NCBI GenBank assembly: GCA_001466705.2
Contig: LATX02000165.1
Location: 283,696 to 347,695, forward strand
Source: Moniliophthora roreri
Lineage: Eukaryota; Basidiomycota; Agaricomycetes; Agaricales; Marasmiaceae
DNA: 64,000 nt
Direction: 5' to 3'
Shown: positions 46,707-58,210 of the stretch, one piece after another
Position numbering within the stretch: the first letter of the stretch is position 1
How the letters are laid out: each line of letters starts with the position of its first letter
The notes under the pieces: model-generated
Database searches by the model: none
What the model saw: only the letters and a program-made list of their open reading frames with translations
What the model was told of the DNA's origin: nothing
Position numbers and translations under genes: made by a program

Positions 46707-49198
46707 TTAGCTACTTTTCTGGTTCTTTGTCTTCTCCTCTAAACCACTATCATCACTTAACGAATTCACTCCCTCCTTGACAGGTCCCGGCTCATCAAAG
46801 AATGGCTGGGGTGGCCCAGCGTAGTGATACCTACCGCCTAAAAAAACGTTTAAGTACCGTGTCCACTTTACTCATCAAACTGCACGTACTTATCAGGTAC
46901 CAACCAGCACTGATGACCCCGAAACCGACGAACACAACCGATGCATAATCTAGCACATGCATGTCAGTACTCGGGATATGTAAAATGAACACCAAAACGT
47001 ACTCATTGTCACCCGTGTAACCGGCACAACAGCCGGCATACAGAACAACACAATCTCAAACATAACCCACAAGACCGCAATAGTGTTGAGCGGTACACCC
47101 CATTTACCCAACGGGAACGGACTGTCTACCATATCCTTTCTGCCGTTCATCAAGGAGATGAGAATGGTCATGCCATTACTGGCTCCGAGACAAATGACAG
47201 CAACCCCGACGAAAGCGTTGAAGGCAGTACTTGAACCCAGGTAGATCAGACCAAGGAGGAGCTGAATTGTCGTGGAAAGGAGGTATGCGTTCAAGGGAGT
47301 CCCGGAGGAGTGTACGTGTGAGAAGGCCCTGTGGAAGGGCAGCGCTTTATCACGAGCAAATGCCCAGGTTGCGCGAGATGCGGCACAAGAGATAGAAATA
47401 GCGCAGAAGATACCAACTCCGAAAACTGTAGTAGCATTACTTAAAAATGTTCCGTGCTGATTGAGGTAAAGATACGTACTGATAAACCACTATGTGAGAA
47501 GCATAAAGGTCAGTAAAAGGGCATGCACCTTCACTGCTATTCACTCACCATGCCGAATCCGCCACCCCTGGTTCCCATAATCAAGGTGTACATTACACCT
47601 AGAGGCTGTCCACCAGGGACTGCGGCCGAGTACGATGGTCAGCCCGAGTTCGTCTCCTTGAACGTCAAACTTACCCTCGAGTAAGGTTTCGATGTCCGGC
47701 AATGTGAACAGGATCGGCAGAAGGAAGAAGATACCGGATAACATCCCTATGGGAACTTGCCATGCCATAGCTCTGGGGAGGTCTACGGTGGGATTGTGTA
47801 CCTCTTCTGCCATACTAGAAACTGAGAACAGAGATGAGATGGGGAATCCATAGTCAGTGTAGTCGGTACGCACTCATGCATATGGCAGAATAAGTATACG
47901 CTGAACGTGAATTGAACATCAGTCTTTCATATACACGCATGACGACATTTGCGATTCTCACCAGGCTGTGAATTCATGATTAGATTAGAGAATGCCAAGA
48001 TGGCTGATTGCACGTACCGGTAATAAGCCAATAAAGAATGACCAGCCTGGTGTCCACCCAGATCCCGAGGGATCAAAGAATCCTAATGCAAAACTTGCAG
48101 GTTTTCGTCCAACATCAGCTTTCGCAGATAGGCATACCAACATCACTACATGCGCCGTTCAGTCATGGACATTCATGATAGAGAAAACGGAATTGCATGC
48201 CTATGGTACCAAGAACCAGCCAGATCGCAAAGAGCACCTGCAACGTACACTATCAATCACAGTGCATGGGAACTAAAATAAGAACATACATCGAGGGCAG
48301 GCAGCGCCCTGTTAAAGAATATGCCGATCGCAGTGGCCACGAGGGTGATACCCATAAATATCAAGTCTATCGCGACGGTCGGCGTCTATGAAATTTCATT
48401 GAAAAGAACCGCGTACACGTCTGCCAAGCCGTGGCAACCCAATCAGGATGGAATATTCCTATTCCTGCAACCAGAAGCTGCGCTGTACCCTATCGATGAT
48501 AATAAGTTTCTTATAATGTTTGCAAAAACAGTCAGGTACCCACGAAGCAGACACTCAACGAGACCGTCCAATCTCCCACCAATGTTAGCCAGCCATTGAT
48601 CCATGAAAGTAACAGCCGATATCTTGGAGAAGCAAGTTGGAAACACCAATAGTAGGCACCTGCGGAGGTGGGATATTTGGCTATGATTTCGGCAAGGGAG
48701 AGGGCGGTGGTGAGGGTCAAGACGGAGACGAGTATGAATCTCGAAAGATGTCAGGAAAGAACTTCAACGGAAGGAAGCGTAATTGTACCCCCAAAAGATT
48801 ACAGCGGGTCCTCCAGCAACCAGACTGGTTGCGATTGGCGTTGACAGGCCGAATGCTGGCACAGCAGTGGTAAGTAAGAGGTAAATACCGGATGGGAGAC
48901 ATGGGCGTACGAACGGCCATGATAGCTGTGGGCAGACGGAACTGTCAGTTGCCTCGAGCGCCGTGAGCTTCAGAGCGTCTCACCGAGAGTCACTAATCCA
49001 AAGTAAGTTAACCTATTGCCTGAAGCAGCGTGGAACATAGAAGTACTCACTAAACAAGATATGCCAAACATTCCTCGACTAGAGAACCCGTTCAGCATGA
49101 AAAAGACAAGAATAATCAAGTTAACGTACCCTCTTCATCTGCTGTTCATACCCTAGTTTCTGTAGCCCTTCATCTGCGCGCAGATCCACTTCGTTCAT
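46707..49198 (-). CDS. APC-superfamily amino acid/choline-type permease
   Basis: The start at 49198 gives MNEVDLRADEGLQKLGYEQQ, the usual hydrophilic N-terminus. About twelve membrane segments follow across many small exons. Landmarks are SLAEIIAKYPTSAGAYYWCF (the conserved loop after TM2), the SMAEEVHNPTVDLPRAM motif, CAASRATWAFARDKALPF, and FPLGKWGVPLNTIAVLWV near TM11. The C-terminal tail ends DSGLEEKTKNQKSS. These match the fungal GABA/choline permease branch (UGA4/HNM1-like). The substrate cannot be fixed. It is a plasma-membrane or vacuolar transporter. No breaks were seen, but several small-exon joins in the first 1 kb are tentative. Confidence 0.82.
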
Positions 49199-50590
49199 TG
49201 TAGATAATGAGGAAGGGAGGAAGAAATGGGGGGACTGGAACACACATGATAAATCGGTTCACGATAATCCTGGGAAAAGAAGCAGGATATTTCGAGCTCA
49301 CGATAATGAATTCGAAAGTGTGACAGGTGGTCAGCCGATGTCACTGGACGTCAATGAAAGGAAAACAGACTCTCGGATTCTGATGGTACGGGTGGTGTAT
49401 GGAGCAAGAGGTAACGGATTCCACAATTTCGTATATATGATGGCTCTTTTCTCTCTCAACGTCGCGATAGCTTCGATATGCTCTCCCAGTGCACTCAAGG
49501 CGCCTTGAGACAAGCAGACCCCGAATCGAGTACCAACAAGCTAAACTAGGTCAGTATGGCACATGTCTGGTGGGGATTTCCAGTTTTATACATCGCCGGC
49601 CGCTAGGGCTGTTCGCCATAACCGTATATGGTTACGACCGGCGTACACTTTACAGTTCCTTGACAGATACAATTTCTCTGTCACCGTACCGTACAGGGAA
49701 ATTCTTTGGGAGTATCGGATACGGTGACGGTTTTGATGGCCATATCGTACGGTTTTCTGTAGGTGTCCATTAGGCGTGTAGCACAAGTCACTGAGAGCAT
49801 GCTTTGGGACACTCTGGGATTGCCTGCAAAGGTGAAGATGACTGCTATAGGGCTATGGAGTGCTCTTGAAACGCGACTATAGGAATAGACGCGTTTGAGT
49901 CAAGAGCGCGGGCGGATCTGGAGGAGACGAGCGTGGTGCTACCTGTTCATGATGTAGAGCGTTGTTGGTGAACCTCAGGCACGTATTGAGTCCTACTCCC
50001 GTCAACATTCCGCTCTCCTTTACACCGGGTAGCCCAAACTCAAAGTTTGTATATGCGATGCTGAAATTTTGATAAAAATTGGGGATGACAATCAGGCTCG
50101 ATTAGTATAAGCGTCGATAAAGCAAAGTTAGGTCAACTCGAGCAAGGTTGGTCAAACCCGCTCTCGTTATCTCTACCCAAACCATACATATCTCTGATGG
50201 TTCTATTCGGAACTACAGACAGCGGAGCGATATATTCCTTGCGCGCAACATGGTAGACCTTTGGATTGATGTTTTCCAATCGTAATCGCTTCTTCATCAG
50301 CTGACTTGTTGTCTGAAAGCCGCACCACAATCAGAACCAACCGAAAAGGTGCAAGTCACTTACCAGTCTATCCTAGTGTTTTGGGGAGCGAACGATAATT
50401 GGTGTACACTGGCGGCAATTCCTGCAAACCGTATACCAAAACAATTGCAATAGATTTGGCACGAGGTTCTGGGAATGGAACATCATATGAATAGACCCAG
50501 CGACGCCACTGACATAGTTCTCGTACAGGTGCACAAATATCTTTGATTATGAAGCGTAGCGGTCTGGTATAGGACGTCATGAGGAAACTG
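49199..50590. other. Intergenic, no gene recognised
   Basis: About 1.4 kb. Two minus-strand frames (50368-50622 and 50133-50330) lack recognisable domains. They may be 3' remnants linked to the dead hydrolase, or noise. The permease promoter should lie in its left part. Confidence 0.35.
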
Positions 50591-51812
50591 TCAGACTGGT
50601 ACCGTGACACAAATCGTACCAATAGCCGCTCCTCTTGAAGCCTTCACTAGCCAGTCCACCACCTTCGACGTAACTGATCCAAGCACCTTCTGCCCGGCAT
50701 AGAAGTCAATCATAGGATCGATATGTGCCCCACGCTCCTGCATAACCACCATCACGCCCAGATGGCGCTCCCTCATCTTCTTTAGCAGCTCAAGGATCTC
50801 TTCCTTGAAACATTCATAGACACCAACTGATCCACGACCTTGTCTAGCCTATCAAGCCACAACGCGGATGCTTTGAGCACCTCTACGTATGGCCTACCGG
50901 TTCGTGGTACGTCTCGTAAGACATACCCTGCGAAACCGGCGAGCACCCTTGAACAGGTTATGTCCGTTTCGTCGTGCGCAGCTTGATCGCCTTCTTCGTT
51001 GCTCAACGAAACCCAAGGTGACATGAGGTATGCACCTCGAAAAGCCCCGCAATAGAGAATCGGAACACCCGGTATGGGATGCAACGTGTGAGAGAATATA
51101 GTTGGAGTATGAAGTTGCCTCCAGCTGAATCTCCAACGACCTGAATGTCCTTGGGTTCGATGCCTTGGTCAAGTAACGGGCGGAGTCCGGCGACGGCTTG
51201 TCGAAGAGTCGTCAGGAAAGGTGCGTTAGGTGTGAGAGCTGCCAATACAAGGTCAAAGGTTAGTTAGTCGTAGCAAGCGATGTAAAAAGAGTCCTCACAG
51301 TAGTCGAGTATGGTCACGCCAATTACGACACCATGATCTTTCTCTAATGCGATTTGGACATGTCACCAGAAGGCAATCTAGAAATTTTGCGAAGGTAAAG
51401 CATAGGCACCACCTACAGGTATTTAGCGAGAAACCGCTGAGCACAGTGTGGGGAGCTTACCATGTAGATAACACAGCATGCGATCAGTTCTCTTCCCGCC
51501 TAACCACATCAACCTCGTATTCTCTTTCTCCATCTCCTCAATACAGATGGAAAGACCACTCTTCTTGCTCCCATTACGCACCGCAACTGTGCAAAGAACC
51601 TCGCGTGAACAAACTGCCACGTGGAATCGTCCAGAACGCGCCTCCACGTCTTCATCTTGTTATAATGGGGAATAAATGAGTCGCCATGCAAGGAAGAACG
51701 CTACATAGAAGGGTGAACGTTAGTGTCGAAGTGAGATAGAATGCGATACGCACGCAGCAGCAGTAGAGCAGCCCAGATAAATGTAAATCTTCTCGCGACT
51801 ACTTGTTGCCAT
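50591..51812 (-). pseudogene. Broken alpha/beta hydrolase (HSL/steryl acetyl hydrolase-like)
   Basis: The order of landmarks is that of the alpha/beta hydrolase-3 group: start MATSSREKIYIYLG, LSICIEEMEKENTRLMWLG, the oxyanion-hole HGGAYALPSQNF, GVVIGVTILDY, the nucleophile elbow VVGDSAGGN, and GAYLMSPWVSL. Several breaks are visible. In-frame TAG at 51378-51380 and TGA at 51363-51365 follow the HGGAY segment. An extra CT at about 51090-51095 shifts the frame after FILQLYS. Another shift follows DKVVDQ before YECFKEEILELLKK. A further shift is needed in the N-terminal exon. With five lesions it cannot make a full protein. The 3' part still ends openly at 50591. Confidence 0.8.
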
Positions 51813-52242
51813 TGCGGTTGTGACGTCTGGCTCATCATAGTTGACTCTCGAGCGATACGGCATCCTGGGGTCCGGCCGAGATTAACGAAGAATACTTAAT
51901 AGTGACCAAGAAGGAACCCCAGAAGTCCGACTAAAAGGATATTTGGGACTTGCTCTGTAACACCGCACGCCTGAGCGTAAGCCGTCCGTAAGCAAGCTAA
52001 GTTCAGTAGGAATGGAGGTACTCACAAACTCCCACTCATGACTTTGCAGTTCCCCGCCCCGCCGCAAGCGATCCGACTAGTGCTAGAAAGCAAGTTGAGA
52101 TGAAGGAAGGAGCTACCAGAAGAGACTCAGTGATTTCAAATAAGTAAGTCGGTCGGTAAAGGCGATAGAAAGGCAGGAGATATATAGGGGCGAATGGGTA
52201 CGGATACAGCAAATCCAGTGGGTATCGATGGGTATAAAATAT
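51813..52242. other. Intergenic, no gene recognised
   Basis: It lies between the dead hydrolase and the 3' end of the RNase H2 subunit gene. No exon was recognised. Confidence 0.35.
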
Positions 52243-53119
52243 CTAGTCCTCTTCAACGCAATGGATCTAAAGACGATTATGAGCTCAATTTTAAATGATA
52301 AAATGTAATACTTACCGCATGCGCAACCTTCATCCATTCCGATACAGTCGCAAAGTACTCGTCCTTCCCCGTATCCACCGGTATATCTGGGTGCCACAGC
52401 ACAAATGAAGAAAAGCGCATGCTGGCATCTAGCGTCGTGGTCTTCTGAGGCTCTTGATCTTCTTCCGTTATATCGTCCATGGGGGCTTCATCATTTTCGT
52501 CTTCAGCGTCCACGTCTATTGCAGCTGCTACACGGCGTGATGATCGACGTGTTGTCCGACTTCCAGTTGCCTCCTCATCCTCTTCGGTCATCTTTCCTTT
52601 CCTCCCCTTGCGCTTCAAAGCACCCTTCACTTTCTCTTTCATCTTTGAGAGCGTACCACCGCCCGAGTTCGCACCGCCTTTGTTGTAGCCTTCCGAGCGA
52701 AATAGAACGCCCGTATAACCTTCCGGTACATGTACCTCGAGTCCATGAATAGTTCTTCCCCGAAAGGTCGATATAAACCGCTTTGGAAGGTCTTCTTTTT
52801 GCGCCTCGAGTGATGAAGCTGACGACGTTGATGGTAGAGGCAGTTTCGCAATAGTGTCTGCCAATTTGGAGGCTTCAGACTTCAGCTTTGGTTTGGAGGT
52901 TTCTGCTCCATCGACCGTTATCTCCTGGGATTCTGGGCCCTCCGAATCCTCGACCTCTGGTGCACCAATGTTCCTTTTCGCATCTTCAATACGAAGGAAA
53001 GTCGAGACTGGGGCTGTACCATTATAGTCAATGCTAAATGGCATAAGGTTAGGAGCACAAGAGGGGAGAGAGGCAGATGAAGAGGAAATCGCAATTTTCG
53101 GGAGCTTGGGGTTGTCCAT
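52243..53119 (-). CDS. RNH203: Ribonuclease H2 subunit C
   Basis: This is the accessory subunit of the heterotrimeric RNase H2 that removes ribonucleotides from DNA in the nucleus. The start at 53119 lies in a strong context (CACCATGG). The N-terminus carries the family pattern LMPFSIDYNGTAPVSTFLR. The central pattern is TFRGRTIHGLEVHVPEGYTG. A Lys/Arg-rich insert (KMKEKVKGALKRKGRKGK) and an acidic loop precede the C-terminal FSSFVLWHPDIPVDTGKDE and EWMKVAHA. One 3' intron (GTAAGT...CTTTAG) joins to IHCVEED, giving the typical AHAIH ending. The insert makes it longer than the yeast protein, as is common in basidiomycetes. No breaks. Confidence 0.87.
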
Positions 53120-54015
53120 GGTGGTTGTTGAATGAATCGACTGTCGCGACGCGTTACGGGTCGTGATCAAGTGTGACAAAGCGTGACATACTTATCTTAT
53201 TCTCTCCAAGTACTCCAACGAATCACGATGTCAGGTTCAATGTCTCCGGAATGAAGTAATACAGTAAATGCTTCAGACAGCTGTATCGCTGCGCTCTCTT
53301 TCTCTCTGGTGGGAGTACCCAGTAAATGGTATGTACCGTTTTTGTTCTTTGTTCGCCGTACTCAGGAATCTTGCAGGAAAGAACAAAGATTCCGTGCACC
53401 GGACACATACTATGGATATAACCCATAACCTTGCAGCATCCTATTCATGATGTCTAGGTTATGTAACCTGAACCGACGGCACAGCTGCAGCTGCTCACCC
53501 GCTGATACTGTTCCAGCACTCTTGGTGCGCTATTTCGCCCCGTTGGTCGCACCCTCTTGATGATTGCGAATTGAATACTCGCGGCATATTCCCTTGTTCC
53601 TGACATACCACTGGTTTAATTGCCTCGGCCGCTTATCTTCTTCGGAGGGGTATTAAATGTGTTCGGCAGAAATTATGGCTCATCGCTCTGGTATTCGCAG
53701 TATATCCACGATGGTTTCCCATCTATCAAAAATCTTACTTGAAGGAAACAGGAATTCAGGCACGTAATTTGAAGCTCTTCTGTGATGCACATATTGATTT
53801 GACGTCGAGCCAAACAGACGGCGCAGCAGTAAAGCGACGCTGTTCGCTACGGCAGGCTCTTGACAGGGCTCAAAATACTGTGGCTGCGGCCTGAATCCCT
53901 CTTGGGAGCCGAACAGATGGCAACATCAACGACCACGCGGTTAGAATGATATATTGGAGTACTTATAGACAGCGGGGGAGAAGATAGTGTTGTGGCTTGT
54001 ACACCCTTCGATAAC
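53120..54015. other. Divergent promoter region, no gene recognised
   Basis: About 0.9 kb between the divergent starts of RNase H2 subunit C and the cupin gene. No coding segment or clear TATA box was identified. Confidence 0.4.
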
Positions 54016-54722
54016 ATGGGCTCTACTCACAAATCAGCAGAGGACATCATTGCACAACTGGGACTGAGAAGGCATCCCGAAGGAGGTTCGTATCAGTCAG
54101 ATCCATACTTTCTGAAGTTTCGGTATCACTGATTCGCATGCGGACCAGGGTATTACGTAGAAACAGATCGCCAGACACTCGAAGTTCCTACCCCTTTCTC
54201 GAGTTGGTCCATTTAATATACTGCGGGGAAACAGGCTAACACTGCAGTAAATCGAAGATAATGTTCCCCGGCCGCTCTCGACGAGCATTTACTACCTTCT
54301 CACAAAGGACAGCCAAAGTGGCTTCATACATATGAACAAATCTGTTGTACGCTGTCCCTGTCACCTTCTTTCTATGATGATTCACCCAGCTCAAATAGAC
54401 ATATCACCTCCATCACATTGGGCGTGCTGAATATACTCTTATAACACCTGGAAACCCGCCTCGTATCGAAAAGAAAGTAATCGGACCCGGCGACTCAAAC
54501 GAGACCAGGATGCTTTTCGTTGGAAGTGGAGTGTGGAAGATGTCACAGCTTCTTGATGGCGAGGAGTATTCTCTCATTAGCGAGGTTGTTGTACCAGGAT
54601 TTGTGTGGGAGGATCACAAATATTTGACCATGAAGGGGTTGCAGGAGCTATTTGCAGACGACGAGGAAAGTGTCAGCCAGTTTGCGCCGCATGTGATAAC
54701 GCAGGAGAACCTGAAGAACTGA
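54016..54722 (+). CDS. DUF985 / cupin_5 family protein
   Basis: Four exons join cleanly. The start is MGSTHKSAEDIIAQLGLRRH, then HPEGGYYVETDR, STSIYYLLTKDSQSGFIHMN, TYHLHHIGRAEYTLITPG, MLFVGSGVWKMSQLL and LISEVVVPGFVWEDHKYLT, ending QENLKN. These are the conserved blocks of the DUF985 cupins (RmlC-like jelly roll). Family members are small soluble proteins of unclear biochemical role. The His residues of the HLHHI segment and the glutamates are candidate metal ligands; that is inference. Length (about 170-175 residues) is normal for the family. No breaks were seen. Confidence 0.85.
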
Positions 54723-55869
54723 GGTTGGTAGCTGTAGCTTCCCTACTCGTCTTCAATGTATGTATACCCCTCTACTCTCGAGATACTCCTTTTTGTCCAA
54801 CCAGTCGATGAGGTAGGAGCCGAATGTAATGTGCGAGTTTACGTCAAGGAAAGGTACGGCAGGGGGGGAACATGATCATGGGCAGGGTCCGGGGCGGAGT
54901 CCAGTCCAAGCTTAATATTTAATTCTGCTCCAGGCTACAAGACACTTGAGAACTTGGCTTACAGTATGATGGATATGTCCCTTCAGAATGAGTCCCAAGG
55001 CGATTTAGTGAAAGCTCACATTGTGGTTAATCATCAAGGGCTTCGTACAAACGGAGCATAAGCGATTTTCTCCCACTCAGCCTGCACTCAGCCAAGTTGT
55101 GTAAAAGAATACAATGATGTAGGAATCTCTTCCAACTGTTGCAAGTCACCGCCAAACGCCTTTGGTCCGAACGACACAATAATAAAGATTTCTCCATCAG
55201 GTGCGGCGCGGACACGCATGCCTGTCGACGTTGTCCAGGACCTTCCCTAAGAATGCCATGATTAGCCTGTCGTTCTCGTCAGTGCTCCCAAATAACTTGA
55301 ATTATTTGCCTCCGCTTCTCGCAGTCAAGGGCGAGGTCCTCGACGTATTTCAATCTGACGTCGTACCTAGATTGGAGAAAGGATCGGACTGTGGTCTCGA
55401 AAACTGTGATCATTGATGGCGACTCGAGATGATCAAGCTAGCTTAAGCCCGTCTTCGGATCAACTGACCAGTCATTTGGATCGTGCGAATTTCGTGCTCA
55501 ACACAAGCTGGCAACGATGAGTCAAATTTTCTCCGCTTGCCTCGAGAGCAATGGTCTACAGTGTTCCAGAATTCACCTCGACATTCCGCCTCATTTGTTC
55601 AAAGTGCAGGATGGAAATATTGACTGAAGGCGCGAGTTGGACTTTTCGGTCGTTTGGATACTGGTTCCAAGGTGTGCCCAATCCGTCTTTTGCATCATAT
55701 GGAGATGACCCCGGATCTGAGTCCATTGTACAGCACTCTAAATTCTTCGAGTGACAGCAGATAGCAGCAAAATCACGATCGTATCGATTCTCTTCAGTCA
55801 GAATGCGCAGATATCGTGCAAGCTATCATGACGGAGTTGTTCACTCTCTCTGGCCAGAACCACGGCACC
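54723..55869. other. Stretch without recognisable gene
   Basis: About 1.1 kb. Frames on both strands (for example 55201-55416 plus, 55551-55754 plus, 55027-55215 minus) show no domain I can name and no consistent exon chain. It may contain the relic of a decayed gene. Confidence 0.35.
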
Positions 55870-57490
55870 CTCCTTCCGGAAACCATATTGGCTGGTGCAA
55901 CATCTAAATTGATGCAAACACTTATGGAAGTCTTGACAATCAACCACGAGAAGTGACATATCTTCCGATTACGTGGGCCGGCACAAGCGAGTGAGCTGCT
56001 GTAGCTTCATACTGATGATTTGACCTGCCTTCTGTTTCAGTCCACACCCCATACCATGTGTTTTCAGTACGGGCATTGGGTGTCCATAAGGGTATTATCA
56101 AATTACCTTACAACAAGAACGTATAGAGGTACCTCGCCTGGTCCAATGACGAAGAAAAATTCCAATATCACCTGGGAGACCGCAGGTGTGTCGCTATGCA
56201 CACGAAATTCATCGCTATGTCTGACAATGTTGTTCAGACTCTACAGCTCATGTGTCGGTTTCTTTATGACTATCATCTGTCAAGATGGATGCGCCAAAGT
56301 TTTGGAAGACCGTGCGCTTCCACCAAAGCAAAGTTCCGATGGCAGTGTCAATACCCCGAGATGGATAGTCGTCCTACAGATGGTCTCTCACATACATACA
56401 TCCGTATTGGACATGGCACTGAATTCGGATTACCGGGGACATTCATTGAAGTTGCGTGAAAGTCGTGCTGAACCACGTTTTCGAAGACTGATCCCCTCTG
56501 CAGGTCTAGTCATGCTATCGGTCCAACAGCCAGCACTGCCGTTGTTCCGTCGACATTATTCACAACTAGGGGCTCCTTATCGGTGCCCATAGTGCCCGCT
56601 ATTGTTTCTGAGCCCCTCCGCAAAGTCAGTCACCGATTACAAGCCGTACTGTCCTCGCTGAGTGGTGGCACAAGAAACTCCAAGAATATCGACGTCTTTG
56701 GCATCCCGTCATGTATCGGTAAATATCCGCGAATGAAGGAACGAACCTGCCGAAGGAACGTGATATTGGCAGAGGATTCCGAACTGTCATGGCGCGCTGT
56801 GGAGATGCCGCCATTTAACATGTAACGCGATGGATGCTGGATAGCTCCGATCAATGCGTCGTAGAACAGGAGATCAAGGAACAGTGGGTTATGAGCGTCA
56901 TGTACGCTGTACCTGATTTCAAACCACTCTACGGAGACGATTTCAATGTTGATTTCACTGCGTGAGTAACTGTCCATCAACATAGCCACTCAGACTAAGT
57001 TTGGCATACACATATAACAGCATACATTTTGTTCCATCCGTGCTGTTTCTGCCACCACTATCTGCTCATCTTACACCGACATCCCAGGTCTCCCTGCGAA
57101 ACTGTTTTGCGATTTTACTTGCTTGATGGATTGTCCTCGGCCGGCCTCCGCTTGACATTACAACGTCTTTTGCGGCAGAAACAGCACATCCTTCTACTCC
57201 GTCCGGTATTCAATACACACCACACGTACATGACTTACCTTCACAATTCGTAGCTGCCTATTATCCAAGTTGCGATCGTTCATCCGGATGACCAAACGCC
57301 AACGCACGCTGTTGTACTCCACGGCGGGAGACGCAAAGGATACTCTAGGGAAACCGAGCTGGGTGGTGTGGAGGTACTAGGCGGAACGCTGTTTATAAGA
57401 GCGGCTGAGCTGACAATGCGGAAAAGGAAAAGAGAGATATCAGAGCTATTGGGACAGGAAAACACTTATTCTGGGAGTGCTGAAAGATAG
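55870..57490 (+). pseudogene. Decayed questin oxidase-like gene
   Basis: This is a degenerate relative of the intact gene at 17095-18836. Corresponding segments appear in order on the plus strand: LMEVLTINHEK followed by TGA at 55954-55956, where the intact copy has Trp (NHEKWH); SPGPMTKKNSN; TYIRIGHGTEFGLPG; SEPLRKVSHRLQAVLSSLSGG; VMSVMYAVPDFKPLYGDDFN; and GTLFIRAAELTMRK. Several blocks lie in different frames with no splice sites to connect them. The first-codon region and the last residues are lost. Divergence is high, so the duplication or the loss is old. Confidence 0.78.
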
Positions 57491-58210
57491 ATACTAGGAT
57501 TTCAACTCCTGTACCTATTTTTGCTGGCTATCCTAGCTACGTTTTAGGCCGCTCCTAGGGAACAGTGTCTGTTAGGCGCTTATCGCAAAACAATTGCTAT
57601 GTTGGTGGCGGCTGCACCTCCACAAGATCTCTCCTCGCCAATGGACGTCCATGCAACAGCAAAAACTGTTCTGCTTACCGTATTCCCTCGGCGCACAAGT
57701 ACTCTATACTAATGGTGTAGCATGAACGGGCTGAACATCATGATACGATGGCCATAGCTGTTCCTAAATATCAAAGCATTCTCTCATCCCAAGTACGTTG
57801 ACATCCCATGTTTCATCTTTCACAGCGCTCAGAAATGGTTGATCCAGCTTGATTCTCCTTTGCGACTACTGGCCCACAACAGGGAGAATCTTGAATCGAG
57901 CGCGTCCTCAATTCTGACCGAGGCCCCCGAAATTCGACACTGGTGCCTTACTAGCATTCCCGTGAAGCATAACAAAGCCTGTCTGCTCGTGAACCGCGTT
58001 TGCATCTCTGATCATTGTTCGGTCAACGCTCATGCCCTAGCTGTTCTCGAAGTTCCACCGCCTCGAGACACCACTGCGCTGTACAATAAGGAGCTTGCAC
58101 GTATAAAGGCACTAATGACCACTTGTAAACTCATCTCTCGCGCCTCATGTTAGCTGTACTAAATAATTGGCGGGCAAGTGATCATCTGTCTGCTCCTAGA
58201 TCCAAGCTAA
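57491..58210 (+). other. Unassigned stretch with one ~105-codon open frame
   Basis: An open plus-strand frame (57839-58153) reads SSASSILTEAPEIRHWCLTS and later PRDTTALYNKELARIKALM. It has no recognised domain and could be an upstream exon of the GH76-like gene or chance. The rest of the stretch is empty. Confidence 0.3.

Noticed and set aside
205..57490. One large inverted segmental duplication linking DUF6533, U6 and questin-oxidase pairs
   Set aside because: The order and spacing of the paired genes do not mirror each other, and flanking sequences differ, so independent duplications fit better.
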